A stretch of 48,911 nt of DNA from an uncultured Ruminococcus sp. (lineage in GTDB: Bacteria > Bacillota > Clostridia > Lachnospirales > Lachnospiraceae): contig UQVC01000017.1 of the NCBI GenBank assembly GCA_900544395.1, forward strand, positions 1-48,911, read 5' to 3'. A model generated the notes under the pieces. The model saw nothing but the letters and a program-made list of their open reading frames with translations, had not been told where the DNA came from and ran no database searches. Positions within the stretch are counted from its first letter, which is position 1. Each line of letters opens with the position of its first letter. A program made the translations under genes and the position numbers. This document shows positions 42,352 to 48,911 of this stretch, in pieces.

Positions 42352-43026
42352 GTGACATTATTTGAACAGGTAAAAGAATGTGTGACAGCCAGACAGGCTG
42401 CGGAGCATTACGGGATTAAAGTAAAAAGAAATGGAATGGCGTGTTGTCCGTTTCATAAAGACCGACACCCAAGTATGAAGGCAGATAAAATATATCACTG
42501 CTTTGCATGTGGAGTGGGCGGTGATGCGATAGATTTTACAGCAAGGTTATTTGGAATATCACAGTATGAAGCTGCGAAAAAGATGATAGAAGATTTTGGA
42601 CTGGATATAAAAATCGAAGACAGAAACAAATACAAAAGGACGCACCAAAGCAGGAATACTTTGATATCAAAGAAACCTAAAGTTGTGATGATCAGAGAAA
42701 AACTGGAGCAGTGGTTGAAACATGCAACAGACGTGCTGATCAGATATCTGAAATGGATTCAGTTCTGGAAAGAGATTTACAAACCAGAACCAGATGAAGA
42801 GTGGCACGAATTATTTACGGAGGCATTGGCAAATGAAAGAAAGATAAATGACTATCTGGACGTGCTGATGTTTGGAACAGGAGAAGAGATTGTAGAGTTT
42901 TTCAAGATGAAGAGAAGGGAGGTTGAAAAAATTGAAGAAAGAATTAACGAATATCAGCGAGAAGTCCTTAATGGAATTAGAAGATATTGTGAACGAGGAG
43001 ATGCTTACAGTAGAAGATGTCAATGA
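42352..43026 (+). CDS. CHC2 zinc-finger primase-like protein
   Basis: The first 90 residues of this 224-residue protein are a DnaG-type CHC2 zinc-binding domain: C32-P-F-H35 and C50-F-A-C53, with the typical GGDAIDF block. The rest is charged and helical, with no Toprim catalytic domain. It therefore probably recognises the template in cooperation with a separate enzyme rather than acting as a full primase. The start is a GTG at 42352 behind AGGAGG. It overlaps the next gene, vapE, by 95 bases. Confidence 0.85.
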   Translation: MTLFEQVKECVTARQAAEHYGIKVKRNGMACCPFHKDRHPSMKADKIYHCFACGVGGDAIDFTARLFGISQYEAAKKMIEDFGLDIKIEDRNKYKRTHQSRNTLISKKPKVVMIREKLEQWLKHATDVLIRYLKWIQFWKEIYKPEPDEEWHELFTEALANERKINDYLDVLMFGTGEEIVEFFKMKRREVEKIEERINEYQREVLNGIRRYCERGDAYSRRCQ

Positions 43027-44308
43027 AATGCTGGAGCATACGGATAAAGGAAGAACAAAGCAGACAATCAGAAATTGTGTAACCGTACTTCAAAATGATC
43101 CGGTATTGAAAAAAGCGATTAAACGAAATGAACTTTCTGGAAGAATGGACATTGTGAAAGAGGTGCCCTGGGAACGGAGAAATAACAGTCCTACGGTTAC
43201 AGATACTGATGAAAATAATTTGAAGATGTATCTGGAAGAAAATTATGAACTAACAAGCGAGCGTGTGATCAAAGCGGGAGTAGATATTGTTTCCAATGAA
43301 AATAAATATCACCCAATCAGAGATTATTTGGAGAGCCTGGTTTGGGACGGAATTCCAAGAATAGAAAATATGCTTCCGCATTTCCTGGGAGCAGAAAAGA
43401 GCAAATACACAATCGGAGTAATGAAAATGCACATGCTGGCAGCGATTTCAAGAATTTATGAACCAGGAATAAAATATGACATTATGCTGTGCCTGGTTGG
43501 AAGTCAGGGAGCCGGAAAGTCTACGTTTTTCAAATATCTGGCGATAAAAGAAGAATGGTTCAGCGACAATCTGGATCATCTGGATGATGAAAATATTTAC
43601 AGAAAACTGCAGAATCACTGGATTATCGAAATGGGGGAAATGAAGGCAACTATCACAGCAAAGAATATTGAACAGATAAAATCGTTTTTGAGCAGACAGA
43701 AAGAAACTTACAAAGTACCTTATGAAGTTCACCCGGAAGATAGACCACGACAGTGTGTATTTTGTGGTACTTCAAATGATCTGAATTTCCTTCCGCTGGA
43801 CAGAACCGGAAACAGACGATTTGCTCCGGTGATGACAGATATGTCGAAAGCAGAAGTTCATATTCTGGATAATGAAGCAGAGAGCAAAGCTTATATCGAA
43901 CAGGCCTGGGCGGAGGCAATGGTACTGTATCGACGGGGAAATGTGTTCTTAGGATTCACAAAGGAAATTGAGGAAGAGGCAAAGCGTCTGCAAAAAGAAT
44001 TTATGCCGGAAGATACCAATGCCGGAATCATACAGGCATTTCTTGATGACTACGATGACGAGTATGTATGTACCAGAATTCTGTTCGATGAAGCGCTACA
44101 TCGAACCGGAGAAATGAAACAGTGGGAAGGTAAAGAGATTGCTAATATTATGAACAATGCAATTGAAGGCTGGAAACCACATGGTACACATCGGTTCGGA
44201 AAGGAATATGGAATACAGCGTTCATGGAAAAGGATGGAAGATTCTGTGAAGAAAGATAAAGACGGCTTTATGGAAGTACCGGAACAGTTGGAGATACCGT
44301 TTGAGTAA
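42932..44308 (+). CDS. VapE-family (virulence-associated E) ATPase/helicase
   Basis: VapE proteins are superfamily-3-like ATPases found in phage-inducible islands and integrative elements, where they take part in replication of the excised element. The 458-residue protein has Walker A in LVGSQGAGKSTFFK (about residues 190-200) and typical downstream blocks WIIEMGEM and DRTGNRRFAPV. The start is chosen at TTG 42932, nine bases after GGGAGG; another TTG at 42923 abuts that site and is less likely. The overlap with the primase frame is 95 bases, so translation of the two is coupled. It is followed by a symmetric repeat array. Confidence 0.88.
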   Translation: MKKELTNISEKSLMELEDIVNEEMLTVEDVNEMLEHTDKGRTKQTIRNCVTVLQNDPVLKKAIKRNELSGRMDIVKEVPWERRNNSPTVTDTDENNLKMYLEENYELTSERVIKAGVDIVSNENKYHPIRDYLESLVWDGIPRIENMLPHFLGAEKSKYTIGVMKMHMLAAISRIYEPGIKYDIMLCLVGSQGAGKSTFFKYLAIKEEWFSDNLDHLDDENIYRKLQNHWIIEMGEMKATITAKNIEQIKSFLSRQKETYKVPYEVHPEDRPRQCVFCGTSNDLNFLPLDRTGNRRFAPVMTDMSKAEVHILDNEAESKAYIEQAWAEAMVLYRRGNVFLGFTKEIEEEAKRLQKEFMPEDTNAGIIQAFLDDYDDEYVCTRILFDEALHRTGEMKQWEGKEIANIMNNAIEGWKPHGTHRFGKEYGIQRSWKRMEDSVKKDKDGFMEVPEQLEIPFE

Positions 44309-44315
44309 AGATTAT

Positions 44316-44403
44316 TGTAAACGATGTAAACGGAACTTGAAGGAAAAACTTAAAAAGTTAACTTTTAAAATCTTTTGAGCCCCGTTTACAAATTCCGTTT
44401 ACA
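44316..44403. repeat. Symmetric iteron-like array around an AT-rich palindrome
   Basis: Two direct copies of TGTAAACGR (44316-44324 and 44325-44334) are mirrored by two inverted copies CCGTTTACA (44382-44390) and TCCGTTTACA (44394-44403). Midway lies the perfect 14-base palindrome AAAAGTTAACTTTT (44353-44366) in AT-rich DNA. The repeat pairs are about 34 bases from the centre on both sides. The position right behind primase and helicase genes suggests a replication origin of the excised element; an operator or cruciform-type terminator is an alternative. Confidence 0.65.
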
Positions 44404-44422
44404 AATTGGAAAGGAGCAGAAA

Positions 44423-44653
44423 ATGATGAAACAGGGAAGATTAGGATACAACAGTAGTAATGGAAGATATGGATTATTATCATCAGACTTATGGATTGAT
44501 ACAGGATTTCACTGTGGAGAAGGACTGGAAGTGCTGGTAGGTGATGAATGGGTACAGACCAGAATGGAGATGAATCTGGCAAGAGAATGGTATGTGGTGG
44601 GGACACCTTATTGTGGAGATCTGGAATATGTGCAGGCAAGGATACCTGGATAA
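44423..44653 (+). CDS. DUF5348-like small protein
   Basis: This 76-residue protein begins MMKQGRLGYNSSNGRYGLLS and continues with DLWIDTGFHCGEGLEVLV, which I recognise as the pattern of DUF5348 proteins common in Firmicutes mobile elements. Function is unknown. It looks like a small beta-rich domain. The ATG at 44423 follows AAAGGAG; an upstream in-frame ATG lies within the inverted repeats. It is placed between the replication and mobilization modules. Confidence 0.75.
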   Translation: MMKQGRLGYNSSNGRYGLLSSDLWIDTGFHCGEGLEVLVGDEWVQTRMEMNLAREWYVVGTPYCGDLEYVQARIPG

Positions 44654-44689
44654 ATAGGTCTATGATCCGCTTCGGCTGGTGTAAAGCAG

Positions 44690-44867
44690 ACGTCCACCGG
44701 ACGTTATGCCCCCGGCAGGGCGCAAGGGGACTTTTGATGGACGGTACGGCTGTCGAAAGTGCTTTTGCGTTACTTTTGACAAAAGTAACAAAACCGCCGT
44801 ATCCGGCGAAAGTTTCTTAAATATCGCCATGTCTGGCGTAAATAAAAATTATGTGCCATATCTGGCA
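44690..44867 (+). other. Hairpin cluster before the relaxase gene, candidate oriT
   Basis: Six hairpins lie in 180 bases: ACGTCC/GGACGT (44690-44704), GCCC/GGGC near 44707-44724, the perfect 9-bp GTTACTTTT/AAAAGTAAC with loop GAC (44769-44789), and three small ones of identical design (5-bp stem, loop TATC or TGTC) at 44795-44808, 44825-44838 and 44854-44867, spaced 29-30 bases. The block is richer in G and C than its surroundings and ends 28 bases before the relaxase start. MobV oriT sites are usually found just here. Confidence 0.6.
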
Positions 44868-44895
44868 CTCAAACAGAAAAGAGGTGAGAAAATTT

Positions 44896-46311
44896 ATGAT
44901 GAAAAGAACAATCAGTGGCATGATAGGAGCCGGCTCACTGGCTCATAACAGACGGGATTTTGTAGCAGAAAATGTAAATCCAGACAGAGTACAACTGAAC
45001 ATTTGTTATAAGAATGAGAATCTGAAAGAAGTCTATAAAGAACTGTTTGATGATGCGGTGGAGAGATACAATGTCGGGAAAAGAAAGGATCGGCAAATTG
45101 CAAATTATTATGAAAAAATCCGACAGGGTAAACAGGAGAAGTTGTTCCATGAAGTAATATTTCAGATTGGTAATCGTGAGGATATGGCAGTTGGCACGAC
45201 AGAAGGAGATTTGGCCGTAAGGGTACTGGATGAATATATGAAAGACTTCCAGAAAAGGAATCCGTCACTTCGGGTATTTAACTGCTATCTGCATCAGGAC
45301 GAAGCTACTCCGCATCTGCATATTGACTTTGTGCCTTATGTGAGCAACTGGAAGGGAAAAGGAATGGATACCAGAGTTTCACTGAAGCAGGCATTGAAAA
45401 GTCTTGGATTTCAAGGTGGAAATAAGCATGATACAGAACTGAATCAGTGGATAAATCATGAAAAAGAAGTGCTGGCAGAAATCGCAATACAACATGGAAT
45501 TGAATGGGAACAGAAAGGCACACATGAAGAGCATCTGGATGTTTACAATTTCAAGAAAAAGGAACGCAAAAAGGAAGTGCAGGAACTGGAGCAGGAAAAA
45601 GAAAATCTGACAGCAGAGAATGAAGGACTGACTTCTCAGATTGTGGACGCAAGGGCAGATATTAAGCTACTGGAAGAAGAAAAAATTCAGTTCCAGAAAG
45701 ATAAAGAGATAGCGGAAAAACGTGCGGAGAAAGCAGAAACGGAATTGAAAAAACTGGAGGACAGAAGAGAATTCCTGCAACCAGTGATGGATAATGTCAG
45801 TAAGGAAATAAAAGAATATGGAATGATTAAAACATTTCTGCCGGAAGCTACAGCATTGGAACGTGCGGTAACTTACCGGGATAAGAAAATAAAACCATTA
45901 TTCATTGAAATGAAAAACAAAATCGGTGCGATGGCTGCACAGGTGAAAGAACTCACAAGAGAAAGAGATAGTTGGAAAAGTAAGTTTCAGAAGAAAAAGC
46001 AAGAGCATGAAAAAACAAAAAAGGAACTGGCAGAAGTTCAGAAAGATTATCAGAAATTGTCTGGTGAGAAAGAAATACTGCAAGGAATTGCAGGCAGGTA
46101 TAACCGACTTTTACGCATGTTGGGGAAAGATATGGTAGAACGACTGGTGCAGGACGATATCCGAATGCAGACGGAACTTGAAGCGAAAAAACAGAAAGAG
46201 CAGATGCCGAAAAAAATAAGTGACCGTATACAATGGGCAAGAGAACGAAGTGAAGAACACAATGCAAAAATTAAGAAGAATAAAGCAAAGTACAGAGGAA
46301 TGGAGTTGTAA
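44896..46311 (+). CDS. MobV-family relaxase (plasmid mobilization protein)
   Basis: This 471-residue protein should nick the transfer origin and pilot the DNA strand during conjugation. The relaxase domain (about residues 1-210) has HNRRDF near the N-terminus and the metal-binding motif LHQDEATPHLHIDF (H133, D135, E136, H140, H142), as in MobV/Pre proteins. From about residue 225 to the end it is a long charged coiled coil (for example ERKKEVQELEQEKENLTAEN), probably for dimerization or contact with a coupling protein. The ATG at 44896 follows AGAGGTG. No coupling protein or secretion genes are present, so transfer needs a helper element. Confidence 0.9.
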   Translation: MMKRTISGMIGAGSLAHNRRDFVAENVNPDRVQLNICYKNENLKEVYKELFDDAVERYNVGKRKDRQIANYYEKIRQGKQEKLFHEVIFQIGNREDMAVGTTEGDLAVRVLDEYMKDFQKRNPSLRVFNCYLHQDEATPHLHIDFVPYVSNWKGKGMDTRVSLKQALKSLGFQGGNKHDTELNQWINHEKEVLAEIAIQHGIEWEQKGTHEEHLDVYNFKKKERKKEVQELEQEKENLTAENEGLTSQIVDARADIKLLEEEKIQFQKDKEIAEKRAEKAETELKKLEDRREFLQPVMDNVSKEIKEYGMIKTFLPEATALERAVTYRDKKIKPLFIEMKNKIGAMAAQVKELTRERDSWKSKFQKKKQEHEKTKKELAEVQKDYQKLSGEKEILQGIAGRYNRLLRMLGKDMVERLVQDDIRMQTELEAKKQKEQMPKKISDRIQWARERSEEHNAKIKKNKAKYRGMEL

Positions 46312-46315
46312 GAAT

Positions 46316-46690
46316 ATGAAGAAACAGATTTATGATGAAAAGAACGGACTAAGCTATACATTGCATGGAGATTATTATCTGCCGGATTTGGAAATCAATG
46401 AAGAAGAACCTACATATGGAAAATATGGAATAATGCGAAAGCAGTTTCTGAAGGAACACAGGAGGGCCAGGTATCAGTATCTGGTATTAACAGGGAAGCT
46501 GACGGAGCATCTGAATCAGGTTGATAAGGAAGCAAGAGAAAAAGTCGAGATGTTGGTGGAGCAGATGGCTGAACAGTGGGGCGTGACAGAAGAACTCAAG
46601 ATGCAGAATCAGATGGAATGGGTGAGGAAAATGAATAATATTCGTAGCAGAGTAGTAGAGATTATAGATGTAGAATTGATTTGTGTTTAG
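46316..46690 (+). CDS. TnpV-family transposon-encoded protein
   Basis: This 124-residue protein matches TnpV, a small protein of unknown function found in clostridial Tn4451/Tn5397-like elements. Family blocks are KKQIYDEKNGLSYTLHGDYYLPDL, GKYG.MRK.FLKEHR, the leucine-rich LVLTGKLTEHL, and a C-terminal helix (WVRKMNNIRSRVVEI). It begins 4 bases after the relaxase stop and is therefore cotranscribed with it. It has no known catalytic motif. Confidence 0.85.
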   Translation: MKKQIYDEKNGLSYTLHGDYYLPDLEINEEEPTYGKYGIMRKQFLKEHRRARYQYLVLTGKLTEHLNQVDKEAREKVEMLVEQMAEQWGVTEELKMQNQMEWVRKMNNIRSRVVEIIDVELICV

Positions 46691-46724
46691 GAGGACAAAG
46701 CGGCAGATATAATGTTAAAAGTAG

Positions 46725-46753
46725 TTGCGTGCGCACGCATATTGTATTATAAT
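46725..46753 (+). promoter_or_regulatory. Promoter of the marR-MATE cassette with palindromic operator
   Basis: TTGCGT (46725-46730) and a perfect TATAAT (46748-46753) are 17 bases apart. The perfect 14-base palindrome TGCGTGCGCACGCA (46726-46739) covers the -35 box and the spacer start, fitting repression by the MarR protein encoded downstream. Confidence 0.8.
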
Positions 46754-46778
46754 ACTGGTGGTTAGGAGGAATATATCT

Positions 46779-47228
46779 ATGAAACTATTAAAATGGCTTT
46801 CAGTAACAGACCGATTTTACAAAATCTATTTGGATAAACAGCTTGCCCCCTTTGGAATCAACAACAGCCAATATATGTTTTTGATTAAAATCTGTCGTTC
46901 GCCTGGCATTTTACAGGATTCTTTAATTGATATGTTTTATGTTCATCCGAGCAATATTGTACGGACAGTTGCGGCATTAGAAAAGCAGGGAATGATTATG
47001 CGTTCCCCAAATGATAAGGATAAGCGGACGTGTAAGCTGTATCCTACGGAACGTGCGCTGTCTGTAATTGATGAGATACAGACGGTATGTGAAAAGACAG
47101 AAGCTCTTTTATTGCAAGGCTTCAGGGAATCTGATAAAAACCTCTTTATTGATTTGCTGATTCAGGCAGGTGAAAATATTACAGCGGAACTCCGTATAGA
47201 AAGAAAGGGGGATGAATTTAATGACTGA
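46779..47228 (+). CDS. MarR-family transcriptional repressor
   Basis: This 149-residue protein has the MarR winged helix: helical start (LLKWLSVTDRFYKIYLDKQLAPFGI), recognition region (LIDMFYVHPSNIVRTVAALEKQGMI) and the wing RSPNDKDKRTCKLYPT, which is the typical D-x-R block. The ATG at 46779 follows TAGGAGGA; longer in-frame starts overlap the promoter. It overlaps the MATE gene by 8 bases. It should repress the cassette through the palindrome over the promoter until a drug-like effector binds. Base composition and codon use look somewhat different from the relaxase module. Confidence 0.92.
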   Translation: MKLLKWLSVTDRFYKIYLDKQLAPFGINNSQYMFLIKICRSPGILQDSLIDMFYVHPSNIVRTVAALEKQGMIMRSPNDKDKRTCKLYPTERALSVIDEIQTVCEKTEALLLQGFRESDKNLFIDLLIQAGENITAELRIERKGDEFND

Positions 47229-48576
47229 GAATCCCCTAGGATATGAAAAAATTTCAAAACTGTTGAAAGATTTTGCCATTCCCAGTATTATGGCGTCTCT
47301 TGTCGGCTCAATCTACAATATTGTGGATCAGATTTTTATTGGTCAAGGGGTCGGTTATCTGGGAAATGCAGCAACCAATGTTGCCTACCCGTTCTCTACC
47401 ATCTGCCTTGCTATTGCACTGCTGGTTGGAATTGGCAGTGCTTCCCGTGTTTCCCTCTGTCTTGGACGCAAAGAGCCGAAAGCTGCCGCCAAAGCAGCGG
47501 GAAATGGTATTGTTCTGATGGGGATTTTCGGAATTATTTATTTATTGGTTGGTGAAGCTTTTCTGTCTTTGCTCCTAAAGGCATTTGGGGCAACGACAGA
47601 TGTATTTCCATATGCAAAGCAGTATGCCAGCATAACATTGATTGGAATGCCGTTTCTTATTGTAACGAATGGTATGAGCAATTTGATTCGAGCAGATGGA
47701 AAACCAAAGTATTCAATGGTTTGCATGGTTATGGGAGCTATTATCAATACCATTCTTGACCCTATTTTTATTTTTGCTTGCGATTGGGGGATTGCCGGCG
47801 CAGCTTGGGCAACAGTTATTGGGCAAATTTTTTCCTTCATACTCGCACTCCGTTATCTATGGCGTTTCCAAACAATCCATTTTGAAAAAGAGTCGTTTTT
47901 ATTGGACATCAAAGAAAGTATGAAAATTTGCAGCATGGGAATCAGCAGCAGCTCAAACCAGATTGCAGTTACCGTGATTCAAATCATTCAGTACAATTCG
48001 TTGACTTATTACGGCGCATTAACAAAATATGGAACAGATATTCCCTTAGCTGCTTGCGGAATCGTTATGAAAACAAATGCCATAATCCTTGCGATTGTTG
48101 TAGGAATCTCGCAGGGAACACAGCCGATTATCGGCTTCAACTATGGGGCAAGGCAATACCATCGTGTACGGGAGGCTTACCTGCTTGCGGTAAAATGGAA
48201 CCTTGTTGTTTCCACAATTGCTTTCATCGCATTTCAATTTTTCCCGCAATCTATCATTTCGCTATTCGGAGATGGGAACGAGCTGTATTTTGAATTTGCT
48301 GTTTTGTTCATGCGTACCTATCTTTTCATGGTGTTGGTAAATGGTGTGCAGTTGCTTTCTTCCAGTTTTTTTACCGCAATAGGAAAATCGTTAAAAGGTG
48401 CTCTGTTGGCATTAACAAGGCAGACCTTTGTGTTGATTCCGCTTACCCTGCTGCTCCCGCTTCGTTTCGGAATTATGGGAGTATTGCTTGCGGGACCTGT
48501 TGCTGATTTTTCAGCGTTTATGCTATCTGTTGTACTGGTGGGTATAGAATTAAAAAAACAAAAAAATGACATGTAA
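47221..48576 (+). CDS. MATE-family multidrug efflux transporter
   Basis: This 451-residue protein is a MATE exporter with twelve membrane segments in two six-segment halves; such proteins expel cationic drugs, dyes or bile-salt-like compounds using Na+ or H+. Family features include FAIPSIMASLVGSIYNIVDQIFIG at the start, RADGKPKYSMVCMVMGAIINTILDP in the first half, and the second-half block GISQGTQPIIGFNYGA. The start at 47221 is preferred to the ATG at 47212, because GGGGG lies nine bases before it. It overlaps marR by 8 bases, so both are one unit. Substrate cannot be told from sequence. Confidence 0.92.
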   Translation: MTENPLGYEKISKLLKDFAIPSIMASLVGSIYNIVDQIFIGQGVGYLGNAATNVAYPFSTICLAIALLVGIGSASRVSLCLGRKEPKAAAKAAGNGIVLMGIFGIIYLLVGEAFLSLLLKAFGATTDVFPYAKQYASITLIGMPFLIVTNGMSNLIRADGKPKYSMVCMVMGAIINTILDPIFIFACDWGIAGAAWATVIGQIFSFILALRYLWRFQTIHFEKESFLLDIKESMKICSMGISSSSNQIAVTVIQIIQYNSLTYYGALTKYGTDIPLAACGIVMKTNAIILAIVVGISQGTQPIIGFNYGARQYHRVREAYLLAVKWNLVVSTIAFIAFQFFPQSIISLFGDGNELYFEFAVLFMRTYLFMVLVNGVQLLSSSFFTAIGKSLKGALLALTRQTFVLIPLTLLLPLRFGIMGVLLAGPVADFSAFMLSVVLVGIELKKQKNDM

Positions 48577-48704
48577 ACAACAGCTCTATGTGAAAACATT
48601 CTTTTTCCGCCGTTAAGTAATCAAGAAGCAAAAACTTAAAAACCGTTGCGATAAATTTTATAAATTTAGTAGGATAATATTTAGAAGTAAGGATTGAGAA
48701 AAAT

Positions 48705-48833
48705 ATGGAAACTATAAAATGGGTTCTATGTCCTATCTGTGGAAATAAAACCCGAACGATAATGCAAGAAGATACCGAATTAAAGAACTTTCCACTCTAC
48801 TGTCCGAAGTGTAAACAGCAAACACTTAACTGA
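48705..48833 (+). CDS. Truncated cysteine-rich KTR-domain protein
   Basis: This 42-residue frame reads METIKWVLCPICGNKTRTIM and continues to LYCPKCKQQTLN. The two CPxC pairs form a zinc knuckle, and NKTR is the signature of the KTR proteins found in Tn916-type and other Firmicutes elements. Family members normally continue for another 15-20 residues after the second cysteine pair; here the frame stops early, so it is probably truncated. Its presence marks the region as mobile-element DNA. Function is unknown. Confidence 0.75.
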   Translation: METIKWVLCPICGNKTRTIMQEDTELKNFPLYCPKCKQQTLN

Positions 48834-48911
48834 TCTTGCAAAACGGAGAAAAACAGTAATTAGTGTCTGCTGATTAAGCAGCTATCTGTAACTTCCAACT
48901 CTTATATCTGT

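Larger units (their letters stand above)
39290..48911. mobile_element. Integrated mobilizable element (right end outside window)
   Basis: Everything after the tuf terminator looks like an inserted element: Xre repressor, excisionase-like gene, tyrosine integrase, zinc-finger primase, VapE helicase, DUF5348 protein, MobV relaxase, TnpV, and a MarR-MATE efflux cassette. No type IV secretion genes are visible, so in this window it is a mobilizable rather than self-transmissible element. The left boundary is probably between 39290 and 39341, but no attachment repeat can be shown because the right end is missing. The efflux cassette and TnpV may be a second, nested insertion. Confidence 0.85.

Noticed and set aside
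44548..44820. A 90-codon frame through the hairpin cluster before the relaxase
   Set aside because: It starts inside the DUF5348-like gene in another frame, has no ribosome site, and its codons follow the inverted repeats; the region reads better as a non-coding transfer origin.

Overview
The window looks like chromosomal DNA of a Gram-positive clostridial bacterium, most likely a Lachnospiraceae member of the Blautia/Dorea/Mediterraneibacter kind. This is inferred from the gene set: a GlgC/GlgD pair, SpoVG, the DnaD/DnaI helicase-loading pair, a short archaeal-type prolyl-tRNA synthetase under a T-box, a domain-permuted GH3 glucosidase, a KdpD without its sensor head, and strong AGGAGG ribosome sites with TTG/GTG starts. 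The genus cannot be fixed from sequence reading alone. No tRNA, rRNA or CRISPR array was seen.

Layout. 1-5.6 kb: 3' end of rpoB and complete rpoC. 5.6-6.4 kb: TPP riboswitch and thiamine transporter thiT. 6.5-10.6 kb: a KdpE/KdpD-like two-component pair on the minus strand, divergent from a membrane pyrophosphatase (hppA). 10.8-15.6 kb (minus): murC, then dnaD-dnaI-prs; three DnaA boxes lie between murC and dnaD. 15.8-18.6 kb: glycogen genes glgC-glgD and spoVG. 18.6-24 kb: an RluA-like pseudouridine synthase divergent from a tightly coupled operon xpaC-telA-LytTR regulator-GHKL kinase. 24-25.3 kb: aldo/keto reductase divergent from a MerR regulator, with a textbook 19-bp-spacer MerR promoter. 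25.4-31.6 kb: two GH3 glycosidases (one membrane-anchored and permuted, one cytosolic) and a GtrA-like membrane protein. 31.7-34.4 kb: proline T-box, proS and an AEC transporter. 34.4-39.3 kb: the str operon rpsL-rpsG-fusA-tuf with its own promoter.

From about 39.3 kb to the end lies an integrated mobilizable element whose right end is outside the window. It carries a HEPN-like gene with an Xre repressor, divergent from an excisionase-like gene and tyrosine integrase through a three-operator switch. A replication module follows (CHC2 zinc-finger primase, VapE helicase, a symmetric repeat array that may be an origin), then a mobilization module (hairpin cluster, MobV relaxase), and TnpV, a MarR-MATE efflux cassette and a truncated KTR protein.

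The most interesting signals are the DnaA-box cluster at the helicase-loader operon, the symmetric iteron-like array behind vapE, the hairpin series before the relaxase, the Xre/HEPN-like switch with operators, the pseudoknot-capable rpsL-rpsG leader, and the 29-kb split of rpoBC from the str operon.
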